A DNA stretch of 64,000 bases from the NCBI GenBank assembly GCA_965214915.1, contig CBDCCP010000003.1, forward strand, positions 434,001 to 498,000, given 5' to 3'. Shown piece by piece: positions 42,192-52,084 of this stretch. The notes beneath the pieces are model-generated. The model did not search any database, was not told the origin of the DNA, and worked only from the letters and a program-made list of their open reading frames with translations. A program made the translations under genes and the position numbers. The stretch comes from CATQHP01 sp965214915. Lineage in GTDB: Bacteria; Acidobacteriota; Terriglobia; Bryobacterales; UBA6623. Every line of letters begins with the position of its first letter. Positions within the stretch are counted from its first letter, which is position 1.

Positions 42192-45089
42192 CTAGAAGTG
42201 GTAGCGAAGTCCGATCTGCAACACCCGCCCGCCCCGCGAACCGATAATCCTGCCTGCATTGGCGTTCCGCGCGTGAGCGGGACCGATTTCGTTGTCCGGG
42301 TCGTTCCAGTTCCCCTGGTTCATGAAATTGAAACTCTGGACAAGGACCTCGATGCTTTGTTCCTGCGGCAGCACCACCCGCTTGCTGAGCGAAATGTCGT
42401 GGTTGCGATAGCTCGGATTGCGTAGCGTCGAGTGCGTGCGCGGCACGTTGCCGAGCGTGAAATCGGCCGGGTCGACAAACGCGGACGGATTGAACCAAGC
42501 CTCCGGGCCGGGCTTGTCGACATGCGGGTCAACGCCCGAAACCGCGTCGACTCTGAGATACGGGACGACGCCGCCGGTATTGTTAAATAACGGCTCGAGC
42601 GTGATCGGATCGCCGCTCAACCACGTGGTGAACCCGCGGACCGACCAATCCGAGACGAGCTTGCTCAGATATCCGGGCCGGGCCAGCACGGCCTTGCCGG
42701 GCCCGAAGGGCAACTCGTACGTGTAGCTGAGCGAGAACCGTTGCGGCCGCGTCCCGCGTGTCAGCGCCCACGCGGTGGACCGGTCGCTCGGATCCTGGAT
42801 GCCGGGGCCGGAATAGTCGTCCCAGCGCTTGCGGTAGGCGTACTCGAGATCGAGACTCAGACCGTTCCCGTTTCGTTTCTGCAGGTTCACAACGCTCTCG
42901 TCGTAGCGATACTTGCCGCCGGGGTACTGGTAGTTCATGCGGATCTGCTGCACATGCGGGAACGGGCGCAAAGACCGCCGGAAGCCTTCATCGTAAAGGC
43001 GGTCGCGGTACGCAAGCGCCTCAACGGGCACGCTGTTCATGGCCGCGATCTGGCCCCCGATCAGCATGTCCCTGCCGCGCATCGTCCGGCCTCGCGCCCG
43101 AACGGTCAGACCGCCGGCGAGCTTGTGCTCGATTTCCAAGCTGGCTTGATTGTGAGTCGGCTGGGCGTCCGTGCGCGGAATCATGTCCACGTCGGTGTTG
43201 TTGGCGAAGTCGCCCCCCAGGTCGGGCAACGGGCGGGCGAGTTCCGGGAAGCCTTGGGCAAGCGTCACCGCGGGCGTCAACTGCCGGTTCGGCGACAGCG
43301 GAAAGCGTCGTCCCGAGAAGCCTTGCGTGGCGAAGGGGCCGGGCCGCAGCGTCACGGGGCTGTACGCCCGCAGCAGGGCGCCCCGTACGACAGTCCTGCG
43401 GTCGTCCGTCGGACTCCAGGAGACGCCCACACGCGGCTCGGCGCGAATACGGAACGGCTGGAACGCCCGGCCCTCGCCGTCCAGGCCCGCGAACGCCAGC
43501 GCGCCCGCCGTGCCGGTCGCCGGATTCATCGCCGCCGGGTCGAAAGAGGACTGCCGGTTGTACTTCTCCGTGCGGGGGCTGGAAGCGTTGACGTTGAGCC
43601 GCAAAGTCAGCGTCAGGTTCGGGCTGACCTGCCACTGATCGGCGACCGAGTTCTCGAACGCCCGCCGGCGGATGTAGGCGGGGTGCGGCTGGTCGGTCGC
43701 CTGGGCGCGCCAAGCATGGCCGAGCAGGAAGGTCGCGAAGCCGTCTCCCGTGTCAGTGATCCCGGGCAAGCCTGTGATGCGGTCATCGAACGAAAAGGCG
43801 CCCGAGGGAGCGTCCAACTCGAGTGTGTTCCACGCGAACGCTCTGGATTCGCTGACGATCGTCCAAGTATGACTCGCCTTGCGGAGAATCAACTCGTTAT
43901 TCAGGTTGTATTTGGCGAGGGCGTTCCGTAAATACGACCGCTGCGATGGCCCTAGTCCGATGTACCGCCGAATACGCAGCGAGGGAAAGACCGAGCCGCT
44001 CACGCCGCGCAGTCCGAGAGCGGCGGGCAGGTCGCTATCGCCCGCGAGAGAGATCGTGTCGATGACCTCCGACTCCGCTCTGAACGAGCCGTGATACATG
44101 AGATTCGGCGTTAGGTTGACCGTATCGGACAGTTTGACGCCGCGGTTCTTGAAATTCCGGTCCGGCCGTCCCGGGTTCGCTGCATTCGGAAAAATGTTCG
44201 GCGTGTCCTGGAAGCCGTCCGAGGAGTTGATGTTGAGGGTGAGCTTTTGCATCGCGCCGAGATTGTGGTCGATGCGCGCGATGAAGCCGTCCGGCGTGTT
44301 GCGCTCCGAGGGGTTCGCCCAGTAATTGTTGCGCAAGAACGGTCCGACGTTGGTATTGGGTTGCGGATACGATCGGATCGCCTCCCGCGCCACGCTGTCA
44401 ATGCGCGAATCGGGAATTCGGTTGTTGGGGAAGGCGTCCCGCTCGTACTCCAGGTTCGACCGCTTAACCGGCAGGGCCGGGTCGTACCTCGGGTTGCGGC
44501 GCGTCGATGCCGGATCGTAGATGGTCAGCGGCCGGCCGGCGCGGTTGACGAGATCCGACAAGTCGGCGAGGCGCTGCCGGGCTGTCGGCAGCGTGAACAA
44601 ATACGACCGGCCCACCCGCTCGCGGGTACCCTCGTACGAAAACGTGAAGAACGACGCCCTTCTGCCATCGTAGATCTTCGGAATCACAACCGGGCCGTTG
44701 ACGGTCAGCCCGAACTGATTACGGCGGCGCAGATTGCGGTCCCCGCCCCGCTGCACCACCTCGTGGGGCGCCGCGTCGAGCACATCGTTGCGGAAGTACT
44801 CGAAGAGACGGCCATGCCACGAGTCGGCGCGCCCGCCGGCATGCTTGGCGCTCTGCCCCGCGCCCGTCTGACCCGGACGCACGCCCACCGCGGCCGTGAC
44901 CTGCCGAAAGGTCTGGATGGCCCGTTGGATCTGCGCTAGATCCGGCTTGTCGTTGCTTCGCGGAGCCCGTTCGTCGGGCTGACCGGACTCAACCTCCGCC
45001 GGGCTCCCCGCCGCCGCGGGCGGCTGAGCGGAGGAAGCCGCGACAAGGCCTGCAAACGCTACAATGACGGCAAGGATCGCCGGCCGCAC
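42192..45089 (-). CDS. Oar-like TonB-dependent receptor lacking the N-terminal domain
   Basis: A 965-residue outer-membrane protein starting at GTG 45089 (GGGAGG six bases upstream). After the signal peptide (ILAVIVAFAGLVAASSAQ) and a polar linker, the recognisable part begins at SWHGRLFEYFRNDVLD and RRRNQFGLTVNGPVVIPKIY, the late plug region of Oar/Solibacter receptors, then a long barrel with RFSLSYTYELPFGPGKAVLA and a terminal aromatic (LQIGLRYHF). The carboxypeptidase-regulatory domain and early plug of the family are missing. Its substrate is unknown. It heads an operon with the VWFA-related gene and is divergent from the ThuA gene. Confidence 0.85.
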   Translation of the reverse strand: MRPAILAVIVAFAGLVAASSAQPPAAAGSPAEVESGQPDERAPRSNDKPDLAQIQRAIQTFRQVTAAVGVRPGQTGAGQSAKHAGGRADSWHGRLFEYFRNDVLDAAPHEVVQRGGDRNLRRRNQFGLTVNGPVVIPKIYDGRRASFFTFSYEGTRERVGRSYLFTLPTARQRLADLSDLVNRAGRPLTIYDPASTRRNPRYDPALPVKRSNLEYERDAFPNNRIPDSRIDSVAREAIRSYPQPNTNVGPFLRNNYWANPSERNTPDGFIARIDHNLGAMQKLTLNINSSDGFQDTPNIFPNAANPGRPDRNFKNRGVKLSDTVNLTPNLMYHGSFRAESEVIDTISLAGDSDLPAALGLRGVSGSVFPSLRIRRYIGLGPSQRSYLRNALAKYNLNNELILRKASHTWTIVSESRAFAWNTLELDAPSGAFSFDDRITGLPGITDTGDGFATFLLGHAWRAQATDQPHPAYIRRRAFENSVADQWQVSPNLTLTLRLNVNASSPRTEKYNRQSSFDPAAMNPATGTAGALAFAGLDGEGRAFQPFRIRAEPRVGVSWSPTDDRRTVVRGALLRAYSPVTLRPGPFATQGFSGRRFPLSPNRQLTPAVTLAQGFPELARPLPDLGGDFANNTDVDMIPRTDAQPTHNQASLEIEHKLAGGLTVRARGRTMRGRDMLIGGQIAAMNSVPVEALAYRDRLYDEGFRRSLRPFPHVQQIRMNYQYPGGKYRYDESVVNLQKRNGNGLSLDLEYAYRKRWDDYSGPGIQDPSDRSTAWALTRGTRPQRFSLSYTYELPFGPGKAVLARPGYLSKLVSDWSVRGFTTWLSGDPITLEPLFNNTGGVVPYLRVDAVSGVDPHVDKPGPEAWFNPSAFVDPADFTLGNVPRTHSTLRNPSYRNHDISLSKRVVLPQEQSIEVLVQSFNFMNQGNWNDPDNEIGPAHARNANAGRIIGSRGGRVLQIGLRYHF

Positions 45090-45131
45090 TCAAACCTCCC
45101 GATTTTAGTATACACGCATCGCGAATCCGCC
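45090..45131. promoter_or_regulatory. 42-bp divergent promoter region
   Basis: This short gap separates the divergent Oar-like receptor and ThuA genes. It contains AGTATAC around a GTATAC palindrome (45108-45113), giving TATACT on the minus strand and TAGTATAC on the plus strand, so both genes may use overlapping -10 elements. The minus-strand SD GGGAGG lies at 45095-45100. -35 elements would have to lie within the opposite gene. Confidence 0.45.
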
Positions 45132-46019
45132 ATGAAATTCTTGCTCAAGGCAGCCGCGGCCCTCGCCGGCCTGCTGGCCGTCCTGGCCGTTGCGGCGAGC
45201 TTTCATCCCGAAGCGGGCAACGTTTACCGCGCGCTCAACCCGAGCGAGGACTACGACACGGAGCCTCCCGCGCTGCCCGACGATCTCGCGGACCCGGCAA
45301 TCCTGGTTTTCACCAAGACCAACGGGTTCCGCCACGGCGAAGCGATCGACGCGGGGCTCGCCGTCTTCGAGGAAATGGCCGTGCGCCGCGGTTGGTCGCT
45401 CTTTCACACCGAAAACGGCGCGGCCCACAACCCCGAGACGCTTTCCCGTTTCCGAGCGGTGATCTGGCACAACGCCAGCGGCGCGCCCGTCAACGAAGAG
45501 CAGCGGGCCGCGCTCAAAAATTGGATCGAAAGCGGGGGCGGCTTCATCGGCATCCACGCCGCCACTGACGACTCGCACTCCGGCTGGCCGTGGTATCAAC
45601 GGCAACTGGTCGGCGCCCGCTTCATCGGGCACACCCTGGGGCCGCAATTTCAGCCGGCCGTCATCCGTGTCGAGGACGCCGCGCATCGAGCCATGCGCCG
45701 CCTCGGCCCGACCTGGGAGCACACCGCGGAGTGGTACTCTTACGACCGCAGCGTCCGCGGGCAGCCGGGAGCGCGCGTCCTGGCCACCGTCGACGAAACC
45801 ACCTACAGCCCCCGCCTGAAGCTGCTCTGGACCGACCGCGATCTGTCGATGGGCGACCACCCGGTCATCTGGACCCGCGCCTTGGGCCGGGGCCGCGCCT
45901 TCTTCTCGGCTCTGGGCCACTCCGCCGAAGCCTACCGCGGCGCCCCCTACCAAGGCGTTCTGGAAGGCGCCATCGAATGGGCGGCGCGTCTCGGCAGCGA
46001 AGCGGATTCCGGCAAGTAA
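45132..46019 (+). CDS. Exported ThuA-domain protein
   Basis: A 295-residue protein with an N-terminal hydrophobic anchor (AAAALAGLLAVLAVAASF) followed by a ThuA-like domain of the class I glutaminase-like fold: ILVFTKTNGFRHGEAIDAGL, VIWHNASGAPVNEEQRAALK, GGGFIGIHAATDDSHSGWPW and SMGDHPVIWTRALGRGRAFF. ThuA proteins are tied to disaccharide (trehalose) use in rhizobia, and exported homologues accompany glycan catabolism in this phylum; the reaction is not established. It is convergent with the DUF3604 gene, 4 bases apart. Confidence 0.88.
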   Translation: MKFLLKAAAALAGLLAVLAVAASFHPEAGNVYRALNPSEDYDTEPPALPDDLADPAILVFTKTNGFRHGEAIDAGLAVFEEMAVRRGWSLFHTENGAAHNPETLSRFRAVIWHNASGAPVNEEQRAALKNWIESGGGFIGIHAATDDSHSGWPWYQRQLVGARFIGHTLGPQFQPAVIRVEDAAHRAMRRLGPTWEHTAEWYSYDRSVRGQPGARVLATVDETTYSPRLKLLWTDRDLSMGDHPVIWTRALGRGRAFFSALGHSAEAYRGAPYQGVLEGAIEWAARLGSEADSGK

Positions 46020-46023
46020 CGAG

Positions 46024-48612
46024 TCAGTCCCCGGCTTTGCCTACCCAGAACGGGCTGGACCAGGCCATGCCGCCGTCGATCTGGCGCACGCGCACGTAGT
46101 AGTAGTCGCCCGGCTCGGCGGCGCCGCGGTCGGTGTAGCGGAACTCCTGGTCGAGCGCTTGCCCGCGCGTCACGATTTGAGCGGAAAGCGCGTCGGTGTG
46201 CTCAAGCACGCCGTACTCCTTGCGGACGACCTGGCCGTTGAAGTCGCCAAGGCGGAAATCGACCTTGTTCGCCGGCAAGCGCTGCGGACGGCGCTCGTAG
46301 CCGCCCGACCCCAGCGACTCGCGCGTCGTTTCCATATCCACGGTCACCGTCGTATCGGGGCCGGCGCCGGCGAGCTTCAGCAGCAGCGCCTTGCCCCGCC
46401 CGCGGGTGTTCATCTCGAAATCGATCCGGTTGCGGTCTTGACTGTTGCGCGCGGCGCCATAAGTCGCCGGCTGCGTGAACCAGGGATCCTTGTAGTCGAT
46501 CAGCCGCGCGCCCTTGACGACAACCGCCCCGCGCCAAGGCCTCCCGCCGCGGGGAACCTGGCGGCGTCCGATAACTTCCGTCGAAGACTCGAAGACGATC
46601 TGCAGCCAGGTTTCCTCCGTAACCTCGCTTTCGAGATACCGCTTGCTGTAAACCACCTTCCCGTTCTTGATGACGTCGATCGCATCGATCGGTGCGGTCC
46701 CGTTGACGCGGCAAGCGATCTCGCGCGCGGCGGCGTTCGGCTGCCGCCGCCCCATGCGGCTCCCGTTGAGCGTGACGTCGAGAACGATCCGCTCGCCGGT
46801 CGTGGCGTATACGGCGCGGTCGCGTAGCGCGCTGAAAATCTCGTCGGGGGTATTTTCCCGAGCGACCGCCGCCGCCAGTCCGCCCATCTGGCGGTTCCCG
46901 ATGCCCGAATAACCCGGGTGGCCGTTGTGGTTGTCGGAGGCGCCGACAAAGCCGACCTCGAATCCGTTCAGCAGATACTTGTCGCCGAACCAGTCGAATG
47001 TGCCGTGGCCCGATTGGATCTCGACCAGCCGCTCCATGTCGCCGTCGTTCTTGCTCCAATCGCCGGCCTGATGGGCGTGCGGAATGATCAGCACGTCGTC
47101 CGTGCCGTTCTGCCTGCGCAGGCCGGCGTAAAGCTCGTCGAGCAGGGGCGCTTTCTGATTGGGCACGCGGCGGCGTCCGGGCGCGTTGCGGAAGAAGACG
47201 TTGTGGTGCCCGCCGTAGAGCAGCCGGGAGGTCCACTCGAAACCGAGAATGATCGTGAACCGTCCCGGAACGCGGTGCTTCTCCACCATGTTCTGCAGCG
47301 TCTTCCATTCGCGGTCGTCCATCCAGATGTCGTGCTCGGAAAGACTGAGAAAGTCGAGCCGGGCCACGTCGCGCCCGAACTTGTAATAGCCGTCGGGAGA
47401 CCCCTGCCCTTCCGCAAACGCGGTATGCCCGTGGGTTTCGCCCCAGAAGACGCGGTAGGCCGGATCGGCTTCGACGCGCACCGGGTTGCTCGCCGCCTGC
47501 AGCGAGCCGTCGGCGTTCCTCACGCTGAAGCGGTAGACGCCCGGCTCGCCGAGGCGCACGTTGTCGAGCTCGACCAGGGCGGGGCTGCCCGCCGCAATCT
47601 TGCGCAACGGCTTGCCGTTGACCGACACTTCGAGCGCGGGCATGACTCCCGACGACAGGTTCTTGCTGCGATCCTCGGCGCGCACCGCCAGAGTGAACGC
47701 CTCGTCGGGCTCGACAATCGACGGCGCGACCGCGTTGACGTAGCGCACCTCGTCGCGGCCGACGACCTCGAACGAAGGCCACTTCGGCGTCAGCAGATCC
47801 CCCTGCCCCTCGAGATCGACCAGGACGTGCAGGATCACTTGGTCGTTCGAGGACTCCTGCAGCTTCAGGCCCGGTCCGCCGCCGGACGTATCGCCGTATG
47901 TGATCGTAATGGTGTCGCCCTCGGCAAGGTCCGCCCCGCTCAGCCGGAAGGAGAGATTCGACGTGCGAATCAGGAAGCTCAGCCAGTCGCCCCACGGCTC
48001 GGCCGGCGTGAAGCGGGCCTGGGGATTGGAGCTGCGCACGGTGACGTAGTTCGCCTTGGTGAGATCGTCCGCCTGAAGGTTTGCGCTCCTGCGGCCGCTT
48101 TTGCGCAATACGATTCCCCCGCCCGCGGCCATCGGCATCGCGCCGACCGTGTAGATTTGGGTCAGCGTGACGAACTGCCCGGCGCGGAAGGGGCCGGGCG
48201 GCGTCAAGGTCAGCGAGCCGACCGCGTCCGGCTGCTCGTCCTTGATCTGAAACTCGCGCGTGTAACGCCGGATGAACTCCGGGACCACGGCGACAGGGAT
48301 CTGCGCGCCGCCCTGCGGCAAGCGCCGCAGCGCCCGGTTGGCGTTGGCCGTAAGCTGCGGAAAAGCGTCGGGGAAGGGGCCGCCGGTCAACGAGTAGGCG
48401 TTGGCCCATTGCCACAGCGTATCGAGCCGCGCGGCCAGCGTCTCGATGTCCGCGGCGCCGTCTTGCGCCTCGACCTTGAGCCGCTCGACGCGGGCGCGCA
48501 GGTCGGGGCTCAGGTAATCGCCGCTATCCGCGGCGTTTCGGTATTGGGCGGCGGCCGCCGCCAGCAGCAGCGCGCCGAGCAAGAGCAGACCGAGAGCGGT
48601 TGGACGTTTCAT
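46024..48612 (-). CDS. Exported DUF3604 (PHP-like metal hydrolase) protein
   Basis: An 862-residue protein with a signal peptide (ALGLLLLGALLLAAAAA). The central part carries PHP-superfamily metal motifs: FWGETHGHTAFAEGQGSPDG, LDFLSLSEHDIWMDDREW, LIIPHAHQAGD, GASDNHNGHPG. Together these form the DUF3604 signature (PF12228). The N-terminal 370 residues are beta-rich and Ig-like. The biochemical reaction is unknown; the metal site suggests phosphoester or amide hydrolysis outside the cytoplasm. A TATACT -10 hexamer is at 48655-48660 (minus strand). Confidence 0.88.
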   Translation of the reverse strand: MKRPTALGLLLLGALLLAAAAAQYRNAADSGDYLSPDLRARVERLKVEAQDGAADIETLAARLDTLWQWANAYSLTGGPFPDAFPQLTANANRALRRLPQGGAQIPVAVVPEFIRRYTREFQIKDEQPDAVGSLTLTPPGPFRAGQFVTLTQIYTVGAMPMAAGGGIVLRKSGRRSANLQADDLTKANYVTVRSSNPQARFTPAEPWGDWLSFLIRTSNLSFRLSGADLAEGDTITITYGDTSGGGPGLKLQESSNDQVILHVLVDLEGQGDLLTPKWPSFEVVGRDEVRYVNAVAPSIVEPDEAFTLAVRAEDRSKNLSSGVMPALEVSVNGKPLRKIAAGSPALVELDNVRLGEPGVYRFSVRNADGSLQAASNPVRVEADPAYRVFWGETHGHTAFAEGQGSPDGYYKFGRDVARLDFLSLSEHDIWMDDREWKTLQNMVEKHRVPGRFTIILGFEWTSRLLYGGHHNVFFRNAPGRRRVPNQKAPLLDELYAGLRRQNGTDDVLIIPHAHQAGDWSKNDGDMERLVEIQSGHGTFDWFGDKYLLNGFEVGFVGASDNHNGHPGYSGIGNRQMGGLAAAVARENTPDEIFSALRDRAVYATTGERIVLDVTLNGSRMGRRQPNAAAREIACRVNGTAPIDAIDVIKNGKVVYSKRYLESEVTEETWLQIVFESSTEVIGRRQVPRGGRPWRGAVVVKGARLIDYKDPWFTQPATYGAARNSQDRNRIDFEMNTRGRGKALLLKLAGAGPDTTVTVDMETTRESLGSGGYERRPQRLPANKVDFRLGDFNGQVVRKEYGVLEHTDALSAQIVTRGQALDQEFRYTDRGAAEPGDYYYVRVRQIDGGMAWSSPFWVGKAGD

Positions 48613-48654
48613 TTTGGGAATCCTGCGCCCGCGAAAGGCCGCGGACTGCCCAAG

Positions 48655-48660
48655 AGTATA
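48655..48660 (-). promoter_or_regulatory. Putative -10 element of the DUF3604 gene
   Basis: TATACT on the minus strand, 42 bases before the DUF3604 start and just after the res stop codon. A CCGCG/CGCGG stem with a 6-base loop follows in the leader (about 48628-48643). It suggests the DUF3604 gene is transcribed separately from the restriction operon. Confidence 0.4.
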
Positions 48661-48662
48661 CG

Positions 48663-51600
48663 CTACGCGCCCGGCCCGGAATCCGCGGCGGCGGCCCCGC
48701 TCTTGCCGGCCGCCAACACGTCGGCCAAGGAGCGGGCCGCCCTGTACTCAGCCGGCGACCGCCCCGTTTTGAGCGCTTCGAAATGCGCTTTCCCGCATGC
48801 GATCTTGGCGCTTTCGACGCCGCGAAGATCGCCGGCAAGCAGACTGCCTTTCGTCTCGACCACGAAATACAGCCGCTCGCCTTCATCGTCTTCGATCAGC
48901 ACGGCCCAGTCCGGGTTGTAGCCGCCGAGCGGCGTCGGCACGGTGAACCATCCGGGCAGCTTGGCGTACACCTTGACTGCGGCGTTCTTCTCCAGGTCTC
49001 GCGCAAAGTCCGCTTCGATCGCGGACTCGTAAACGACCTGCTCGTAAACCGACTTCTCCGCGTCGAGCATATTCTTCAGATAGCCGGAAAGCTCCTCCGC
49101 CTCGAAGAGTTCCTGCGCGTAATAGCTTTCGTCTCCAAGGCGCTGGTACTTGATGCCGTCCACCAACGCTTGGCGCTTGCAGCGGTCGATCGTTTGCGCG
49201 GCAAGCTCGATGAATTGCTGCGGATTGCGTATGAAGTCGTCCAGGCGGCCGCTGTCCGTCAATATGCGATAGATGCTGCGCCGCGTGAGTTGCGTGCGGT
49301 CCTGAAGCTCCGTCAACACGTCGGGCAACTCGATGTCGGCCTCGTCCAACACTACCGTCGCCGCTCCGGTCGTCTCGGCCGCTTCCACGCCGGCTCGGCC
49401 AATGGCGATGCCGGCCTTGCGCCACTGGAGCCGAGTTCTGGGAATCGCCGGCGCCTCCCGCAGCGCCTGCGTGCATTGCGTGAGCAGCGCCTCGTTATCG
49501 AACGCCACGCGGTATGTGGTCTTGTGCTTGATGCGCTCCCAGAGCGCCTTGAACTCCTCGCTGCACAGCACGGCTTGGCGCGGGCGCACTGTGCGCCGCT
49601 CGTCGGCGTTTTTGACCTCCAGTCCTCCAGCGAGCTTGCGCAGCGCCTTGACGATCTCCGCCTGCTGCGCGGCAAATTCTTCGGGCGCACGGAAGGTCTT
49701 GTCCTGAAGCGCCTTGCGCAGGGAATCCTGTATCCGCCCCTGCGCGTCGATGTAGCTTTGCGTCTTCAGCCCGTCCCAGATCTTCTGCGACGCCTCGAAG
49801 CCGAGAGGCGCAACCTGTCCGTCCTTGCCTACAGCCGGAATCGCCGCGAACCGGTGCGGCTCCACGATGCCGAAGCGCATCCCAGTGTCGGCTTCGATCT
49901 CCCGCTGCAAGTTCTCGGCGAACTCTTCGTAACTCTCCATCGCAACGATCGTGAGCGTGTTTACATCGAAGCCGCGCAGTCGCGCGCCCTGCTGGTTGAC
50001 GCACAGGCGCAGGCCGCGCCCGATGGTCTGCCGCCGCTCGCGCTCGCTGCGCATGTCGCGGAGCGTGCAAATCTGGAAGACGTTGGGGTTGTCCCAGCCC
50101 TCGCGCAGCGCCGAATGGGAGAAAATGAACTTGAGCGGCGTCTCCAGGCTCAAGAGCCTCTCCTTGTCTTTCATAATCAGGTTGTAGGCGCGTTCCGCGT
50201 TGTCGCGGTTAGTTTGGTTGTTTTCGGCGGTGTCCGTCCAGCCGCCTCTCTTGTCGATGGAAAAGTAGCCGTTGTGGACTTCGGCCGCGGCCGCGGCGAG
50301 ATCCACGCCCGCAAAGAGCCCGCGGTAGTCCGGGTGGCCGGCCAGACGCCGGTACTCTTCTTCGAACATACGGGCGTAGATGCCCTTGACGGCGTTGCCC
50401 TCTTCGTCGTACTGCCGGTACCGCTTCACGGCGTCGATGAAGAAGAGGCTGAGCACTTTGATCCCCTGCGGGCGCAGGCGTTTCTCCTTGTCGAAATGCT
50501 GCCGTATGGTGCGGCGGATCATCTCGCGATGCACAGCGAGAGAGTCCACGTCGCCCCAAGCATCGCCCAAGCACAGGTATTTCTCGCCGCCGGGCACACG
50601 GAGTTCGACAAATTCTCTGCCTTTCTCGACGCGGATCTCGCCGATGCGGCAATCGCGGTAAACGGCGCGTTTGGTAATCCGCTCGAGATCGTCGCCGTCC
50701 TGAACGTTGACTTCTCGGCGTCGCACCTTCCCGAACCGCTCGACATCGAGATCGACCCTGGCTCCGATGACTCCTCGCCGGTTGCTCACCGCAATCGGGC
50801 GCACATAGGGCTTGTTGTGCGCGTCCTCGACCGTGGCCGCCGACACTTCGATCCGCTTCACCAGCTTGCGCTCGTAGGCGTCGATGGCGTCCAGCCGATA
50901 GACCATATGATGCTCGTCCGCGTGCGTCGCCGAGTAACGCAGAGTGCAGAGCGGATTCATGGCCGCAAGCGCCTCCCTGCCGCGGCCCTGCAAGCCGCCG
51001 TCCACGCTCTGCGGCTCGTCCACGATCAGGATGGGCCGCGTCGCCCGGATGAGGTCGACCGGCTTCTCGCCGCCGGTCTTCTCGCTGTCTTTGTAGAGGT
51101 TGTTGACATCCTTCTTGTTGATGGCCCCGACCGTCACGATCATGATCTGAATCTGTGCACCGGCGGCGAAGTTGCGCACCTGCCCCAGCTTCGCCGAATC
51201 GTAGAGGAAATACTCGAAGGGCGTCCCCGAATAGAGCGCCCGGAAGTGCTCCTCGGTAATCTGCAGCGATTTGTAAACGCCCTCCTTGATCGCCACCGAG
51301 GGCACGACGATGACGAACTTGCTGAAGCCGTAACGCTTGTTCAACTCGAAAATCGTGCGCAGGTAGACGTAGGTCTTGCCGGTACCGGTCTCCATCTCTA
51401 CGGTGAAGTCGCCGGAATCCAGAGAAGCGGACGGCGGCAGGCCGTTGCGAAGCTGGATACCTTTCAGGTTTTCGAGGAGATCCCCGTCAGGCAGAGTCAG
51501 CCGGTTGCCGATGCCAAGATCGTTTTCGGCAAAGCCGAGGCGTTCCTGGCGCTCCGCCGGGTCACGCATGACGGTGAACTCGGTGCGGCAGACCTCCTGC

Positions 51601-51674
51601 CCGCGGAACAGACCGCAGACGGCCTCGACCGCCTCAAGCTGAAAGTCGAGATTGGGCTCGAAATGGAGTTTCAT
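48663..51674 (-). CDS. res: Type III restriction enzyme, Res (helicase-endonuclease) subunit
   Basis: A 1003-residue protein. The superfamily 2 helicase motor has Walker A METGTGKTYVYLRT (residues about 94-107), motif II DEPQ (219-222, ILIVDEPQSVDG), motif III RYSATHAD and motif VI ERRQTIGRGLRL. The C-terminal nuclease has a PD-ExK site, NPDWAVLIEDDEGER followed by YFVVETKGS. With Mod it translocates and cuts DNA carrying unmethylated head-to-head sites. Normally res directly follows mod; here five other genes lie between. ATG 51674 has no strong SD and begins 34 bases after the RHH gene. Confidence 0.93.
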   Translation of the reverse strand: MKLHFEPNLDFQLEAVEAVCGLFRGQEVCRTEFTVMRDPAERQERLGFAENDLGIGNRLTLPDGDLLENLKGIQLRNGLPPSASLDSGDFTVEMETGTGKTYVYLRTIFELNKRYGFSKFVIVVPSVAIKEGVYKSLQITEEHFRALYSGTPFEYFLYDSAKLGQVRNFAAGAQIQIMIVTVGAINKKDVNNLYKDSEKTGGEKPVDLIRATRPILIVDEPQSVDGGLQGRGREALAAMNPLCTLRYSATHADEHHMVYRLDAIDAYERKLVKRIEVSAATVEDAHNKPYVRPIAVSNRRGVIGARVDLDVERFGKVRRREVNVQDGDDLERITKRAVYRDCRIGEIRVEKGREFVELRVPGGEKYLCLGDAWGDVDSLAVHREMIRRTIRQHFDKEKRLRPQGIKVLSLFFIDAVKRYRQYDEEGNAVKGIYARMFEEEYRRLAGHPDYRGLFAGVDLAAAAAEVHNGYFSIDKRGGWTDTAENNQTNRDNAERAYNLIMKDKERLLSLETPLKFIFSHSALREGWDNPNVFQICTLRDMRSERERRQTIGRGLRLCVNQQGARLRGFDVNTLTIVAMESYEEFAENLQREIEADTGMRFGIVEPHRFAAIPAVGKDGQVAPLGFEASQKIWDGLKTQSYIDAQGRIQDSLRKALQDKTFRAPEEFAAQQAEIVKALRKLAGGLEVKNADERRTVRPRQAVLCSEEFKALWERIKHKTTYRVAFDNEALLTQCTQALREAPAIPRTRLQWRKAGIAIGRAGVEAAETTGAATVVLDEADIELPDVLTELQDRTQLTRRSIYRILTDSGRLDDFIRNPQQFIELAAQTIDRCKRQALVDGIKYQRLGDESYYAQELFEAEELSGYLKNMLDAEKSVYEQVVYESAIEADFARDLEKNAAVKVYAKLPGWFTVPTPLGGYNPDWAVLIEDDEGERLYFVVETKGSLLAGDLRGVESAKIACGKAHFEALKTGRSPAEYRAARSLADVLAAGKSGAAAADSGPGA

Positions 51675-51708
51675 CGCCGCCCCCCGAGCGGTCCGGCGTC
51701 AACCGGAA

Positions 51709-51969
51709 TCACCGCCCGTGCTTCTTTCGAATCGCTTCGGCGACTGCGGCCTTGGCCTGGGAAGCCGGCCCAATGGCGCTGCCGCCGGGCCCCAGGTCAA
51801 GACGGCGGTAGATATCGTAAGGGTACTCGGCCGTTGTTTCGCGCACGGTCGCCGCGTAAGCATGCAGGCCGCGTTTTAGCACCTCCGAGATCGACAGGCC
51901 GGTCCGTTGCCGCAGAGCGGCCAACGCCGCTTCGTCATCGTCATCGAGTCGAACTGTCCTGATGCTCAT
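51709..51969 (-). CDS. Ribbon-helix-helix protein between HEPN module and res
   Basis: An 86-residue protein: MSIRTVRLDDDDEAALAALR and QRTGLSISEVLKRGLHAYAA form a ribbon-helix-helix DNA-binding domain, followed by a basic helical tail (AKAAVAEAIRKKHGR). This class is usually an antitoxin, but no toxin gene adjoins; the next gene downstream is res. It could be a transcription regulator of the restriction operon or an orphan antitoxin. Confidence 0.78.
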   Translation of the reverse strand: MSIRTVRLDDDDEAALAALRQRTGLSISEVLKRGLHAYAATVRETTAEYPYDIYRRLDLGPGGSAIGPASQAKAAVAEAIRKKHGR

Positions 51970-52084
51970 CTACGCTCCTCGCTTTCGTAATACAGATTGC
52001 AATACGGTACGGGCTGGGCAGTCAACCCACCCTTGTACCGTGCCCAAAGCCGCGCCGCCGGAAGATGCAGGCCGGGAACATCGT

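Noticed and set aside
46918..51962. Plus-strand frames of 667 and 1120 codons
   Set aside because: Antisense shadows of the DUF3604 and res genes; no conserved motifs.
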